64,000 nt of DNA from UBA1715 sp964346725 (GCA_964346725.1 CAYFVM010000001.1:124001-188000), one strand, 5' to 3'. Shown: positions 1 through 8,342, counted from the stretch's first letter. A program made the numbers and translations. Notes: generated from the letters alone by a model not told the origin.

Positions 1-1
1 T

Positions 2-1063
2 CGGGTTTCCTTTGTTGTTGTCGTAGTGCGAAGCTATAAGTTTGCCTTCTGCATTGAGAAGTACCACTTTTGTGGTAGTAGAACCGCTGTCTACACCAAG
101 GAATACCTCTATTTCGTCTTGTTTAGGCGCTTCTTGAGCTTCAGGAATCGCAACAATTTTTCGGTTTTGTTTCCAAGTCTCAAAATCGTTTTCGTCCGAA
201 AACAGAGACTCCAAACGGTTTTTTGTAACAATATTGTTACTGCTTGCTATTCTTTTGTAAATGTCGTCAATATCGTATTCTTCATTTGAAGCGGCAACCA
301 AAGCACTTCCCATTGCCGGAAATAATTCACTGTTTTCAGGGCAATATGCTTGTTCTTCGGTGCAATTAATGAATTTCCGCATAATCTTTTGCAATGCAGG
401 AATGTAGGTAAGCGGACCTCCAATAAAGAGTACGTTTGGTTTAATATCAATACCACGAGAAAGCGCATTGATTACCTGCAATGCAACAGCATAGAAGGCC
501 GAAGCAGCAATGTCGGTAATAGGCACTTTGCGACTAATGAGGTTTTGTACGTCAGTTTTGGCAAACACACCGCAACGAGACGCTATAGTGTAGGTCTGTG
601 TTGATTGTTCGGCTAGTTTGTTAAGTTCTTGCGTTTCAACGTTGAGCAGCGTGGCTATTTGGTCAATGAAAGCACCTGTACCACCGGCACAGCTTCCGTT
701 CATACGAATGTCAGGCGATTTGCCGTCTTCGAAGAAAATGATTTTGGCATCTTCACCACCAATGTCAATCAAGGTGTGAACGTTGGCGTAGTGTTTTTGA
801 ATAACTTCTGATGCGGCAATAACTTCTTGTACAAATGGTAGGTTTTGTTGCTCTGCAATACCCATAGCAGCACTACCTGTGAGACATATTTTCACTGATT
901 TTTCCTGGCCAAATTTTTCTTTGATTTGGTCAAGTATCTGAAGTATGCTTTCTTTTATTCTGGTATTATGTCGTTGATAGGAGGAGTAAACAATTTTTCC
1001 TCCTAGTGTTGCTACAGCTTTCGCCGTAGTAGAACCGATATCAATTCCTAAATGTAGTTTCAC
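2..1063 (-). CDS. 2-hydroxyacyl-CoA dehydratase activase (BadF/BcrA family), C-terminus cut by window edge
   Basis: The visible 354 codons encode an ATPase of the ASKHA fold that, in this family, drives electrons into 2-hydroxyacyl-CoA dehydratases or benzoyl-CoA-reductase-like enzymes. Residues 5-14 form the phosphate-1 loop (GIDIGSTTAK). C125 in GSCAGGTG and C164 in ASRCGVF are in the places where family members bridge a [4Fe-4S] cluster between two monomers. A second phosphate-1 loop (GVDSGSTTTK) begins near residue 323, so two activase domains are in tandem. Fusions of this kind in Bacteroidetes usually continue into DUF2229 and dehydratase-like domains of about 1400 residues, but that part is outside the window. 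I chose the GTG start at 1063 because a TACTTTTG promoter lies at 1081-1088 and homology begins at once (KLHLGIDIG). Substrate unknown. Confidence 0.85.
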   Translation of the reverse strand, partial: MKLHLGIDIGSTTAKAVATLGGKIVYSSYQRHNTRIKESILQILDQIKEKFGQEKSVKICLTGSAAMGIAEQQNLPFVQEVIAASEVIQKHYANVHTLIDIGGEDAKIIFFEDGKSPDIRMNGSCAGGTGAFIDQIATLLNVETQELNKLAEQSTQTYTIASRCGVFAKTDVQNLISRKVPITDIAASAFYAVALQVINALSRGIDIKPNVLFIGGPLTYIPALQKIMRKFINCTEEQAYCPENSELFPAMGSALVAASNEEYDIDDIYKRIASSNNIVTKNRLESLFSDENDFETWKQNRKIVAIPEAQEAPKQDEIEVFLGVDSGSTTTKVVLLNAEGKLIASHYDNNKGNP

Positions 1064-1080
1064 GTCTTTTATATTTGTAG

Positions 1081-1088
1081 CAAAAGTA
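1081..1088 (-). promoter_or_regulatory. Bacteroidetes -7 promoter element for the activase gene
   Basis: The minus strand reads TACTTTTG, matching the TAnnTTTG consensus, 17 bases before the GTG start. The leader would be very short. Confidence 0.5.
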
Positions 1089-1155
1089 ATTATTCGTTTT
1101 GATAAAAAAAATCGCTTTGGTATTTTTCCCAATACCTTTACTCTATTAAAACAAA

Positions 1156-1183
1156 AAAGGGACAATTATGGAATCGTCCCTTT
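1156..1183 (-). terminator. Intrinsic terminator after the GH9 gene
   Basis: Perfect 8-bp arms AAAGGGAC/GTCCCTTT with a 12-base loop; on the minus strand the stem runs into TTTTTTG. It lies 18 bases after the GH9 stop codon. Confidence 0.75.
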
Positions 1184-1200
1184 GTACTCTATGCGTAAAT

Positions 1201-3084
1201 TTATTTCACGAATTTAGAAAGTAAGCGCAAGTATTGTGTTTGGTATCCGCCACTTACTTCGCTGATTGACCATGCATTGATAGGCCATCCGTTGTTAATG
1301 TCCATGTAGGATTTTTGTGCCGGTTGGTTTGTCAAAGGTCGTATGTCAACTTCAAAACAGCGGGCGTTGTTGTATTCGTTTCCGCAGTTTTTCGGGCAAC
1401 ATTGATCCCACGCGTATTCCAAGTTAGGGCCACCGCATACAAATCCGGGAGCCGGTCCGTATTTAGAAACACCTGCTTCGTCCCATTTTTCGCTGCCGTT
1501 TTCAAACCAGCAATGGTAAATTTGACGTACACTATTTTCGGCTCCGTATGCTGCCATGTTAGTCAAATAGCATTTATTGAGCGGGTTTACGCCGTGTAAG
1601 TAGTGAATGTAGCGTTCGGCGTACTCAATGGCTTCGTTTTTAATTTCCGGCATAATGTTGTATTGTGCCAAATTGTAATAAATGCAACCTTGTTTTGCCT
1701 TAGTTCCATTGCTTCCCCATACGTAATCTTTTTGGAATGCCAAATAGGGGTCGTCGTCGGCTTCTATGGCGAATAAGTTAAAGATAGTGTCGGTTGCTTG
1801 CGCATATACGGATTTGATTTTGTTCACAATTTCAGGTTTTGCATCTTTCATTGTGGTGTAGTAAAGCAACATGTCTTGGTTTGCTTCGCCAAATGGGAAC
1901 ACCAACACCCAATTAACCATGCGGGCAATTTGGTAGTTATTTTCAAAGAACACTTTGTATTTGTTGTGACCGGTTGCATCGTACAAACGCAATGCAGCGT
2001 TTAGTTTCTTTTCGGCGCGGGTAAGGTCGTCAACTTCTTGCTGACCTGCTGCCAAACCTAGTGTGCCGTGTTCTGCACTATTGTTGTAGAACAATACATT
2101 TGGATTGTCATCGGCCCAGTTCCAAGCTGCTATGGCTGCTTTTAGAAGTTTGTCGGAGAATTGTTTGTCTATGTCTTTAAACATTTTTGCACCGTATGCG
2201 TATGCTGCTGCTGCCGAAAGGGCAGAAGAAGTGCTTGGTCCGCCCCAATAACTTGGTGCTGTGCACGCAGAAGGAGGAGTAGCTTCTTTGGAACTTACCA
2301 CTGCTACCACGCTACCATTTTCAAACTGTAAGCGGAGCAAGTGTTCAAGTCCAAAACGAACTTCATCCAGCAAGTCAGAAATGCCGTTGCCCGATTCCGG
2401 TATGTTGAAATCATCGGTCCAAATTGAGGGGTTTTCTTCGTATGTAAGAAGAAGGTACATAATGTAGTCGGCTGTCCAGTTGGTGTATCTGTTAAAGTCA
2501 CCGGCATCGTACCAGCCGCCGTGTACGTCTTTTTCTGTTGTTGAATCATCTTTATGAAGAAAATTGCGGCAGTTTTTGTCTTGAAGAGGGCCAACGTGGC
2601 TTGCTTTGTCTACCCAACCTTCGCCTGCAAATTGTGCTGTTTTTTCATAACCTGCACGTTGGTAGTAGAAATAGCGGAACGCACTGCGTAGTGCTGCTTT
2701 GTACACGGTGTCGGCAATGGCGAATTCAAAAGATTTTTCTTTCGTTTTAAGGTCTTTTACATAGTATGAACCCGGTTGTTGTACTTCGCTGAGGTCAAAA
2801 CGCCACACTTTGTCGCCACAGGTAGAGTCAACGGCACCATCGCGCCAAATGGTAGGCGTGCCTTTGAATACTACTTTGTTTGTTTTGGCATCAACAACTG
2901 CATATTTTTTGCTTGGAGTGAAAGACTCGTTGGCATCGAAACCAATTTGCGGGCTGCGAACGATTGCGATTTTTTTCGCTTCGGGCAAATAGCCGAATTG
3001 GTCAACCACTATGTGTTTACTTTGATTTTGAGAGAAAACGCACCAAGGAATGATAGCTAACAGTACAGTGAAGAGTTTTTTCAT
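1201..3084 (-). CDS. Glycoside hydrolase family 9 endoglucanase
   Basis: Secreted beta-1,4-glucanase of 627 residues, the usual length for a GH9 with an N-terminal Ig-like domain. A signal peptide covers about residues 1-18 (ending VFSQ). Residues 24-125 are the CelD_N Ig-like domain (VDQFGYLP). The catalytic (alpha/alpha)6 barrel follows. WYDAGD at 191-196 holds the Asp pair D193/D196 that activates water, and E609 in SISEVSGGY near the C-terminus is the likely general acid. The C-terminus ends right after the barrel; no dockerin, CBM or T9SS sorting tail is visible, so a Sec-exported periplasmic or surface enzyme is likely. It has its own promoter and terminator. A second GH9 begins at 62581, and a short degraded relative of this gene's N-terminal domain is at 4681-4760. 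Family assignment is firm; cellulose versus mixed-linkage glucan cannot be told. Confidence 0.92.
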   Translation of the reverse strand: MKKLFTVLLAIIPWCVFSQNQSKHIVVDQFGYLPEAKKIAIVRSPQIGFDANESFTPSKKYAVVDAKTNKVVFKGTPTIWRDGAVDSTCGDKVWRFDLSEVQQPGSYYVKDLKTKEKSFEFAIADTVYKAALRSAFRYFYYQRAGYEKTAQFAGEGWVDKASHVGPLQDKNCRNFLHKDDSTTEKDVHGGWYDAGDFNRYTNWTADYIMYLLLTYEENPSIWTDDFNIPESGNGISDLLDEVRFGLEHLLRLQFENGSVVAVVSSKEATPPSACTAPSYWGGPSTSSALSAAAAYAYGAKMFKDIDKQFSDKLLKAAIAAWNWADDNPNVLFYNNSAEHGTLGLAAGQQEVDDLTRAEKKLNAALRLYDATGHNKYKVFFENNYQIARMVNWVLVFPFGEANQDMLLYYTTMKDAKPEIVNKIKSVYAQATDTIFNLFAIEADDDPYLAFQKDYVWGSNGTKAKQGCIYYNLAQYNIMPEIKNEAIEYAERYIHYLHGVNPLNKCYLTNMAAYGAENSVRQIYHCWFENGSEKWDEAGVSKYGPAPGFVCGGPNLEYAWDQCCPKNCGNEYNNARCFEVDIRPLTNQPAQKSYMDINNGWPINAWSISEVSGGYQTQYLRLLSKFVK

Positions 3085-3110
3085 TTGAATTTTTATTTTT
3101 TGAGTTTATG

Positions 3111-3118
3111 CAAAAGTA
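3111..3118 (-). promoter_or_regulatory. -7 promoter element for GH9
   Basis: Minus strand TACTTTTG, 27 bases before the ATG. Confidence 0.55.
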
Positions 3119-3222
3119 AAAAATATAATTAGAATCTCCATTAGTATAGGAAATTGTTTGCAGTACGGATTTTTGCTTTATAGTCCTCTTGTAAAAACAA
3201 TCCTAAAACAGTCTTTGTAACT

Positions 3223-3269
3223 CTTATCTCTAGGCTATTGCCATTTTCGTTACGATAGTTTGAGATAAG
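3223..3269. repeat. Imperfect inverted repeat between GH9 and the AAA ATPase
   Basis: Arms CTTATCTC (3223-3230) and GAGATAAG (3262-3269) pair perfectly. Inside them CTAT/ATAG also pair after a short mismatch. The divergent intergenic stretch 3085-3347 otherwise holds two promoters and no supported gene. It could be an operator or an RNA hairpin; there is no T-tract, so a terminator is unlikely. Confidence 0.4.
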
Positions 3270-3308
3270 AAAACTGTATATTTTTTTATTATTATTTACG
3301 GAAAAGTG

Positions 3309-3316
3309 TATATTTG
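3309..3316 (+). promoter_or_regulatory. -7 promoter element for the AAA/DUF4143 ATPase
   Basis: TATATTTG, 31 bases before the ATG at 3348. Confidence 0.55.
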
Positions 3317-3347
3317 GGAAAGATATTTGTAAGAAAAGTGTAAAATT

Positions 3348-4664
3348 ATGTTTGCAAGAAAGATAGAACGTGTTATAAATCAGCATTTCAACTCAAAGTC
3401 TGATACAATTTTGGTAATAGAGGGTGCTCGTCAAGTTGGAAAGAGCTTTATTATTCGTCAGGTGGGGCAGAAAATGTTCAAGCATTATGTGGAAATTAAT
3501 TTGGCGGATGATTTTGAAGGGAAGAAAATCTTTTCTGATATACATGATACGGAAACCTTTTATATGCAAGTGAGTATTCTTGCAAAAGGGCAACTTGGTG
3601 GAAAAGATGACACTTTGATTTTTCTTGATGAAATTCAAATATATCCGCATTTGCTCACAATGCTTAAGTTTTTGCGACAAGATAATCGCTATACTTATAT
3701 TGCGAGCGGTTCCTTATTGGGCGTTGCGTTGCACCAGTCCACTTCAATCCCGATAGGAAGTATTATTCGTAAGCAAATGTTTCCAATGGATTTTGAGGAG
3801 TTTCTGTGCGCCAATGGTGTTTCAGCGGATATAATTCAAGTATTGCGTGATACGTTCGAGAGACGTGAAAGTCTTGACGAGTCTATGCACAAAACAATTC
3901 TTGGCTTTTTCGGTAAATATTTACTGTCAGGAGGGTTGCCGGATGCGGTGAAAACATTTGTTGAAACTCAAAACATAGTACAAATGCGTTCCATTCAAAC
4001 CGAGATTCATTCTATGTACGGAATTGATGCGTCAAAATATGAAAAAGAAAAGAAGCTGAAAATTCGAAAAATTTATGATTTGGTGCCATCGTTCATGGAA
4101 AATAAAAAGAAACGTGTGGTGCTTAAAGAAATTGAGCAAAAAGCTCAGGCACGTTTTTCTTATTATCAGGACGAGTTTGAGTATTTGGTAGCGAGCGGTA
4201 TTACGTTAGAAGTCAGAGCAATTTCTAATCCAAAGTTTCCTCTTGTTGAATCTACGGTCAAAAATCTTTTAAAACTCTATTTGAACGACGCAGGCTTGCT
4301 TTCTAATATTTTGTTTAATCAAAATATTGGGGCAATATTACATACCGAAAATAGTATAAACCTTGGCTCCTTGTATGAATGCGTGGTTGCAACCGAATTA
4401 AAGGCACACGGGCATATGCTCTATTATTATGACAACAAGACAAATGGCGAGGTTGATTATTTAATTGATGACTTTGAGCATTTGAGCGTGCTTCCTATCG
4501 AGGTGAAATCGGGGAAAAATTACAATATTCATAGCGCATTGTCTCGTTTTGTGAGCGTACCTGACTATCATATAAAACAGGGGATTGTTTTTTCAAACGA
4601 ACGTGAAATCAAAACGGAAGGGAAAATATTGTATTTGCCAATTTACCATGTCATGTTTTTATAG
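3348..4664 (+). CDS. AAA_14/DUF4143 ATPase
   Basis: A 438-residue cytoplasmic ATPase of the large, poorly characterised AAA_14 + DUF4143 family common in Bacteroidetes, archaea and anaerobes. Walker A is GARQVGKS (26-33) and Walker B is LIFLDE (about 90-95). The C-terminal part carries a restriction-endonuclease-like signature: GEVDYL near residue 367, then PIEVKSGK with E385 and K387, the D...ExK pattern of PD-(D/E)XK folds. No partner gene accompanies it; it stands alone with its own promoter between a GH9 gene and a damaged region. Such genes are often mobile within genomes. Function unknown; a defence or toxin-related role is a guess from the family and is not shown here. Confidence 0.85.
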   Translation: MFARKIERVINQHFNSKSDTILVIEGARQVGKSFIIRQVGQKMFKHYVEINLADDFEGKKIFSDIHDTETFYMQVSILAKGQLGGKDDTLIFLDEIQIYPHLLTMLKFLRQDNRYTYIASGSLLGVALHQSTSIPIGSIIRKQMFPMDFEEFLCANGVSADIIQVLRDTFERRESLDESMHKTILGFFGKYLLSGGLPDAVKTFVETQNIVQMRSIQTEIHSMYGIDASKYEKEKKLKIRKIYDLVPSFMENKKKRVVLKEIEQKAQARFSYYQDEFEYLVASGITLEVRAISNPKFPLVESTVKNLLKLYLNDAGLLSNILFNQNIGAILHTENSINLGSLYECVVATELKAHGHMLYYYDNKTNGEVDYLIDDFEHLSVLPIEVKSGKNYNIHSALSRFVSVPDYHIKQGIVFSNEREIKTEGKILYLPIYHVMFL

Positions 4665-4680
4665 AAAATTGGATCCTATG

Positions 4681-4760
4681 TATTTCATACTGTCAACTCC
4701 ATAGCATTTGCTTGGAGTGAATGATTGTTTTGCTTCGAAAGCAATTAGTAGGCTGTGCAC
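4681..4760 (-). pseudogene. Degraded fragment of a GH9 N-terminal domain
   Basis: Read on the minus strand, this stretch gives IAFEAKQSFTPSKCYG followed by VDSMK. This lines up with IGFDANESFTPSKKYA and VDAKT in the intact GH9 at 1201-3084 (residues 47-66). On the DNA level the core TTGCTTGGAGTGAA is identical in both places and similarity continues weakly on both sides. Nothing else of a GH9 gene is visible nearby, so this is probably the relic of a lost paralogue. Judged by eye only. Confidence 0.45.
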
Positions 4761-4775
4761 AAATCCGTGTGGCAA
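4759..4775 (+). repeat. 17-bp direct repeat, copy 1
   Basis: ACAAATCCGTGTGGCAA occurs here and again at 5476-5492, bracketing the interrupted FVDLGLSV gene. The bases around the two copies differ. Confidence 0.7.
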
Positions 4776-5470
4776 AAATATTGTACTCCACTCTTCTGCA
4801 CGTTCTCCATAATTTCTATCTTTACAAATTATTTTAAAAGAAATTTTATGAAAAGCATTCTAACATTTATATTATTTATAGCCACTACAACTCTTTATGC
4901 GCAGGAGTTTGTTGATTTGGGACTTTCGGTACAATGGGCAACGTGCGACCTTGGGGGATTTGAAGATAGTCAGAGGGTGTTTTATGAATATGGAGATACG
5001 ATATCAATACAGAACAGAAGCAAACAAGGGTAAAGAGAAGATTTTAAGTTTAGTAAAGTTGTTCTTGACGAATACAATGAATTGTCTCCACAAAATGATA
5101 GGGCAACGTATCTGTTGGGAAAGGATTATCATATACCAACATATTCGGAAGTCAAGGAATTGATAGAATACTGCACGTGTGAACGGATAGAACAGGATGG
5201 GGAGATTCTGTTTAAAGTTACGGGCCCTAATGGTAATTCTATTTTTTTTAACAAGAACGCGGAATATATGACTTCAACCGTATTTGATAATTGTGGCAGG
5301 CATAATAGTTTTAAAATATCTCCGCAAATCTCGAAAGAAAAGAACGATACAACATTTGGATTGTACGTATATAATACAGATGGTTGTATTACTGAACAGT
5401 TACGTCCTGTCTTGGGGCAAAAGACTTCAACGAATATGGAATTTGTGGATTTGGGATTGTCTGTTTTATG

Positions 5471-5525
5471 GGCGAACAAATCCGTGTGGCAATGCAACAA
5501 AAAAGGGATTGACCTTTCGACCAAT
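5471..5525. repeat. 55-bp duplication, left side of assembly gap
   Basis: Bases 5471-5525 are identical to 5626-5680, directly on the two sides of the N run. The second copy begins at the first base after the gap and the first copy ends at the last base before it. Confidence 0.95.
5476..5492 (+). repeat. 17-bp direct repeat, copy 2
   Basis: Second copy of ACAAATCCGTGTGGCAA (first at 4759-4775). It is repeated once more after the gap because it lies within the 55-bp duplication. Confidence 0.7.
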
Positions 5526-5625
5526 NNNNNNNNNNNNNNNNNNNNNNNNNNNNNNNNNNNNNNNNNNNNNNNNNNNNNNNNNNNNNNNNNNNNNNNNNNN
5601 NNNNNNNNNNNNNNNNNNNNNNNNN
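5526..5625. other. Assembly gap (100 N)
   Basis: Exactly 100 N, the usual placeholder for a gap of unknown size. The identical 55-bp flanks suggest the two contigs simply overlap, or that a repeat was collapsed there. Confidence 0.98.
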
Positions 5626-5680
5626 GGCGAACAAATCCGTGTGGCAATGCAACAAAAAAGGGATTGACCTTTCGACCAAT
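5626..5680. repeat. 55-bp duplication, right side of assembly gap
   Basis: Identical to 5471-5525. It contains the left arm and loop of the pfp terminator, so this copy is in its natural context. Confidence 0.95.
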
Positions 5681-5687
5681 CCCTTTT
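5656..5687 (-). terminator. Intrinsic terminator of pfp
   Basis: Perfect 11-bp arms AAAAGGGATTG/CAATCCCTTTT with a 10-base loop; the minus strand then reads TTTTTTGTTGC. A second small hairpin (ATTCTCG/CGAGAAT, 5693-5709) sits between it and the stop codon. Confidence 0.8.
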
Positions 5688-5708
5688 GGGTTATTCTCGT
5701 AGCGAGAA

Positions 5709-7355
5709 TTATTTAGTTTGTTCCAATAACAATGTTTTTGTTGTTTGGTCGCATACAGCAGAAGGGCCGAAGTATTGAATTGGTCCCGGGTAGATGTATG
5801 AAGTTGTTTTTGCCCATTCGTCACGTTTTGAAGCGAAGAATTTGAAAGGAGCGCCATCAAGTCTAACAAGAGCTTTTTGGATAACCGGTTTCATTTTTGC
5901 ATTACGACGTTCCATGTTCATCATAGCTGTGATAGGAATACCACCTGCAATCCATTGGTCTGCTAGTTTTGTAGTATTACGAACCGATGACATATAGCCA
6001 GTTTTTCCAGCAGCAATAAGAACAGATGCTGTGAAACCTAATGAGTAGCAGTAGTCAGCGTCGAAGTTTGAAGGAGCGGCACAACGACCTTCGTAACCGA
6101 AGAAGTGGTGTTGTGTAGAGAATTTACCTACATATTTACCTTCTTTTTTCCAAGCTGCCAATTTCTTGCCAACCATTTCAGTCAAAAGTTGTTCTGTTTC
6201 AATCAATGAAACTTGTACGTTTCCGTGTGGGTCACGTTCCAATGCCAATTGTTTAGAAACTGCTGTTGGCAAGCTTTCGAAGATTGCTGCATTTTCTTTT
6301 GAAAGGTGGTCAATAATGAATTTGATTTTATCATCAGCACCAATTTGGTCGAATTCTGCTTGGTTTGCAGCAAGCATATCGTTAAGTTCTACAATAAGTT
6401 TTTTGATTGCAGGAACGAATTCAATCAAACCTTCAGGAACCAATACAGTACCAAAGTTTTCGCCGTTAGCAGCACGATTTGCAACTATTTGTGCAATGTA
6501 TGTAACGATGTCGTCTAATGATTGATTTTTTGTTTCAACTTCTTCACCTACGATAGTAACGTTTGGTTGTGTTTGAAGTGCACATTCCAATGTAACGTGG
6601 CTGGCAGAACGTCCCATCAATTTGATGAAGTGCCAGTATTTTTTTGCTGAGTTAGCATCGCGTTCAATGTTACCAATCACTTCAGAATATACCTTAGTAG
6701 CAGTATCGAAACCAAATGAAGTTTCAATCATGTCGTTTTTAAGGTCACCGTCGATAGTTTTTGGACAACCGATTACTTGGATGCCTGCTTTTTTCTGTAA
6801 GTAGTATTCAGCCAACACGCATGCGTTTGTGTTAGAGTCGTCACCACCAATGATTACAACAGCTTTGATACCTAATTTGTTGCAGATTTCAATTCCTTTG
6901 TCGAATTGTTCTGTTTCTTCAAGTTTTGTACGACCTGAACCAATAATATCAAAACCACCGGTATTGCGATATTCATCAATAATAGTAGAGGTTAATTCAA
7001 TATATTTGTGGTCAACCAATCCGCTAGGACCGCCCAAGAAACCATACAATTTGCTGTCTTTGTTGATTCTTTTAATACCGTCGAACAAACCTGAGATTAC
7101 GTTGTGTCCGCCAGGAGCTTGACCGCCTGAAAGGATAACGCCTACGTTGAATGCTTTCACGTTTTCGAGTTGTGAACCTTCTTCAAACGTTACGATAGGC
7201 ATTCCGTACGTGTTAGGAAATAATTCCTTGATTTCTGCTTGGTTAGCAACTGATTGTGTTGCGTTACCATCTACAACTTTCACATTGCCTTTGAGTGATT
7301 TAGGCAATTTAGGAGCATACGCTGCTCTTTCTTTTTGTAATGCGCTAATAGCCAT
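5709..7355 (-). CDS. pfp: Pyrophosphate-dependent 6-phosphofructokinase
   Basis: Catalyses reversible phosphorylation of fructose 6-phosphate with pyrophosphate, replacing ATP-PFK in glycolysis of many anaerobes. The 548 residues match the long group-II PFP clade. GVILSGGQAPGGHN (72-85) is the phosphate-donor loop. GGDDSNTNA (170-178) has the second Asp that selects PPi over ATP, and PKTIDGD (198-204) holds the catalytic Asp and the Lys typical of PPi enzymes. MGRSASHVTLECALQTQP further on is the sugar-phosphate motif. Transcribed alone, with two stem-loops behind the stop codon. Cytoplasmic. Assignment is firm. Confidence 0.97.
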   Translation of the reverse strand: MAISALQKERAAYAPKLPKSLKGNVKVVDGNATQSVANQAEIKELFPNTYGMPIVTFEEGSQLENVKAFNVGVILSGGQAPGGHNVISGLFDGIKRINKDSKLYGFLGGPSGLVDHKYIELTSTIIDEYRNTGGFDIIGSGRTKLEETEQFDKGIEICNKLGIKAVVIIGGDDSNTNACVLAEYYLQKKAGIQVIGCPKTIDGDLKNDMIETSFGFDTATKVYSEVIGNIERDANSAKKYWHFIKLMGRSASHVTLECALQTQPNVTIVGEEVETKNQSLDDIVTYIAQIVANRAANGENFGTVLVPEGLIEFVPAIKKLIVELNDMLAANQAEFDQIGADDKIKFIIDHLSKENAAIFESLPTAVSKQLALERDPHGNVQVSLIETEQLLTEMVGKKLAAWKKEGKYVGKFSTQHHFFGYEGRCAAPSNFDADYCYSLGFTASVLIAAGKTGYMSSVRNTTKLADQWIAGGIPITAMMNMERRNAKMKPVIQKALVRLDGAPFKFFASKRDEWAKTTSYIYPGPIQYFGPSAVCDQTTKTLLLEQTK

Positions 7356-7518
7356 ATAATTATTTTTAAATGATACAAAAATTTGACGGTTGCGAATATA
7401 AAAAATTTCGTTGAAAACGAGCGGCTTTTGTTGGGTTTATTATTTGAAATGTATGGCAACGCATTCCAATGTAAGTATAAAATATGGTATGCCTATATGT
7501 GTATTCCATAGAAAAATG

Positions 7519-7526
7519 TACCTTTG
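7519..7526 (+). promoter_or_regulatory. -7 promoter element for the lipoprotein/T9SS cargo pair
   Basis: TACCTTTG within AAAAATGTACCTTTG. It overlaps a possible TTG start at 7524, which argues for the downstream ATG at 7545 as the true start. Confidence 0.55.
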
Positions 7527-7544
7527 AATTCTAAAAAAATATCT

Positions 7545-8342
7545 ATGCGATTCCTTCAAAAATCATTTATAGTATGTTTCTTAAGTGCTGTAGTGCTTTC
7601 TATGGTATGTAGCTCGTGTGGAAAAGATTCGTATGTAGAACCGCTCGACACGGTTCGTGGCATGTGGGGTTCTGCAATGTTGTATAACGAACAAGGCGTG
7701 CTCGAAGCTGACCATTCGGGTATTACCATCAACGTTCGTTGTGTAGACACTACCGCTACCAGCGTGTGGGATACTTCATACGTTATCACTACTGATTCTA
7801 AAGGAAATTGGGAATTATACAAACCCAAAGGTGGTTGGTATTTCATGGAATTTACCAAACCCGGATATTGCAAAAACACGGTCTACGCTTTTGATTATGA
7901 CACTTCGTCGGCTGATACGCTCGAAACTATCTATTTGGCAAAACCAACCGAGGGAAGCATAGAACTTGATTCGCTTTCGGTTGCCAATGGTGTGTTGTCA
8001 ATGTATCGCACGTTATATTTTACAGCCGATTATGCTTCATACAGTTTGGCTACATGGTATTTCTTCGGGCCGTCGCCTGAGGTTTCTTCCGAAAATTATT
8101 CCTATATGTATGTGTCGGGCAGTGCGTCATCAAATGGCGAACAAAAGCAGTCGGGAGTGGTGTATAAACCTCTTGATAAGCTGCTCGAAAGTGGTTTAGC
8201 CGAAGGCTCTACCGTATATGTGCGTGCATATTGCGACAACGCCCGTGCCGTAGCCTACCGCGTTGCCGACTCTACGTGGGTGTTCCCCAATTTGCTTGAA
8301 GCGTCAAATGCCTTATCGTTCGTCATACCCGAATCTGAATGA
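7545..8342 (+). CDS. Lipoprotein of unknown function, DUF3823-like
   Basis: A 265-residue exported lipoprotein. The N-terminus is a signal peptide with a lipobox-like end (VCSSC, then GKDSYVEPLD). The next 90 residues (GSAMLYN, GITINVRCVDT, GNWELYKPKGGWYFMEFTKPGY) look like a carboxypeptidase-regulatory beta-sandwich, as in DUF3823 proteins; the second half is a separate all-beta stretch. The gene ends at 8342 and overlaps the next by four bases (ATGA), so the two are surely co-transcribed and perhaps work together at the cell surface. I do not recognise a specific function. The start at 7545 is preferred over 7524 because of the promoter position. Confidence 0.75.
   Translation: MRFLQKSFIVCFLSAVVLSMVCSSCGKDSYVEPLDTVRGMWGSAMLYNEQGVLEADHSGITINVRCVDTTATSVWDTSYVITTDSKGNWELYKPKGGWYFMEFTKPGYCKNTVYAFDYDTSSADTLETIYLAKPTEGSIELDSLSVANGVLSMYRTLYFTADYASYSLATWYFFGPSPEVSSENYSYMYVSGSASSNGEQKQSGVVYKPLDKLLESGLAEGSTVYVRAYCDNARAVAYRVADSTWVFPNLLEASNALSFVIPESE

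Larger units (their letters stand above)
4848..5525 (+). pseudogene. Interrupted secreted protein with FVDLGLSV-type repeat domains
   Basis: The gene starts at ATG 4848 with a signal peptide (MKSILTFILFIATTTLYAQ), then EFVDLGLSVQWATCDLGG, the opening of a domain common in secreted Bacteroidales and Fibrobacter proteins (Fib_succ_major/DUF1566-like). After 61 codons an in-frame TAA (5031-5033) stops it. Reading in the same frame resumes at once with REDFKFSK and continues through 5082-5450. A second domain opens with EFVDLGLSVLWA near 5440 but loses similarity after LWA, at the point where the duplicated sequence next to the assembly gap begins. So the gene carries one nonsense codon and a lost 3' end. 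It may be a true pseudogene, or a product of base-call and assembly errors. No shift of frame is needed. Confidence 0.7.

Noticed and set aside
30..811. Plus-strand frames at the left edge
   Set aside because: They are shadows of the activase gene on the minus strand, which has clear family motifs.
3141..3386. 81-codon minus-strand frame between GH9 and the ATPase gene
   Set aside because: No recognisable sequence, overlaps the ATPase promoter and start; probably non-coding.
3348..4664. A defence island around the AAA/DUF4143 ATPase
   Set aside because: No restriction, toxin-antitoxin or phage-defence partner genes are next to it; it stands alone.
5129..5869. Minus-strand reading frame of 246 codons spanning the N run
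   Set aside because: It exists only because N was read through; it runs opposite to the FVDLGLSV gene and into the pfp 3' end, with no family similarity.
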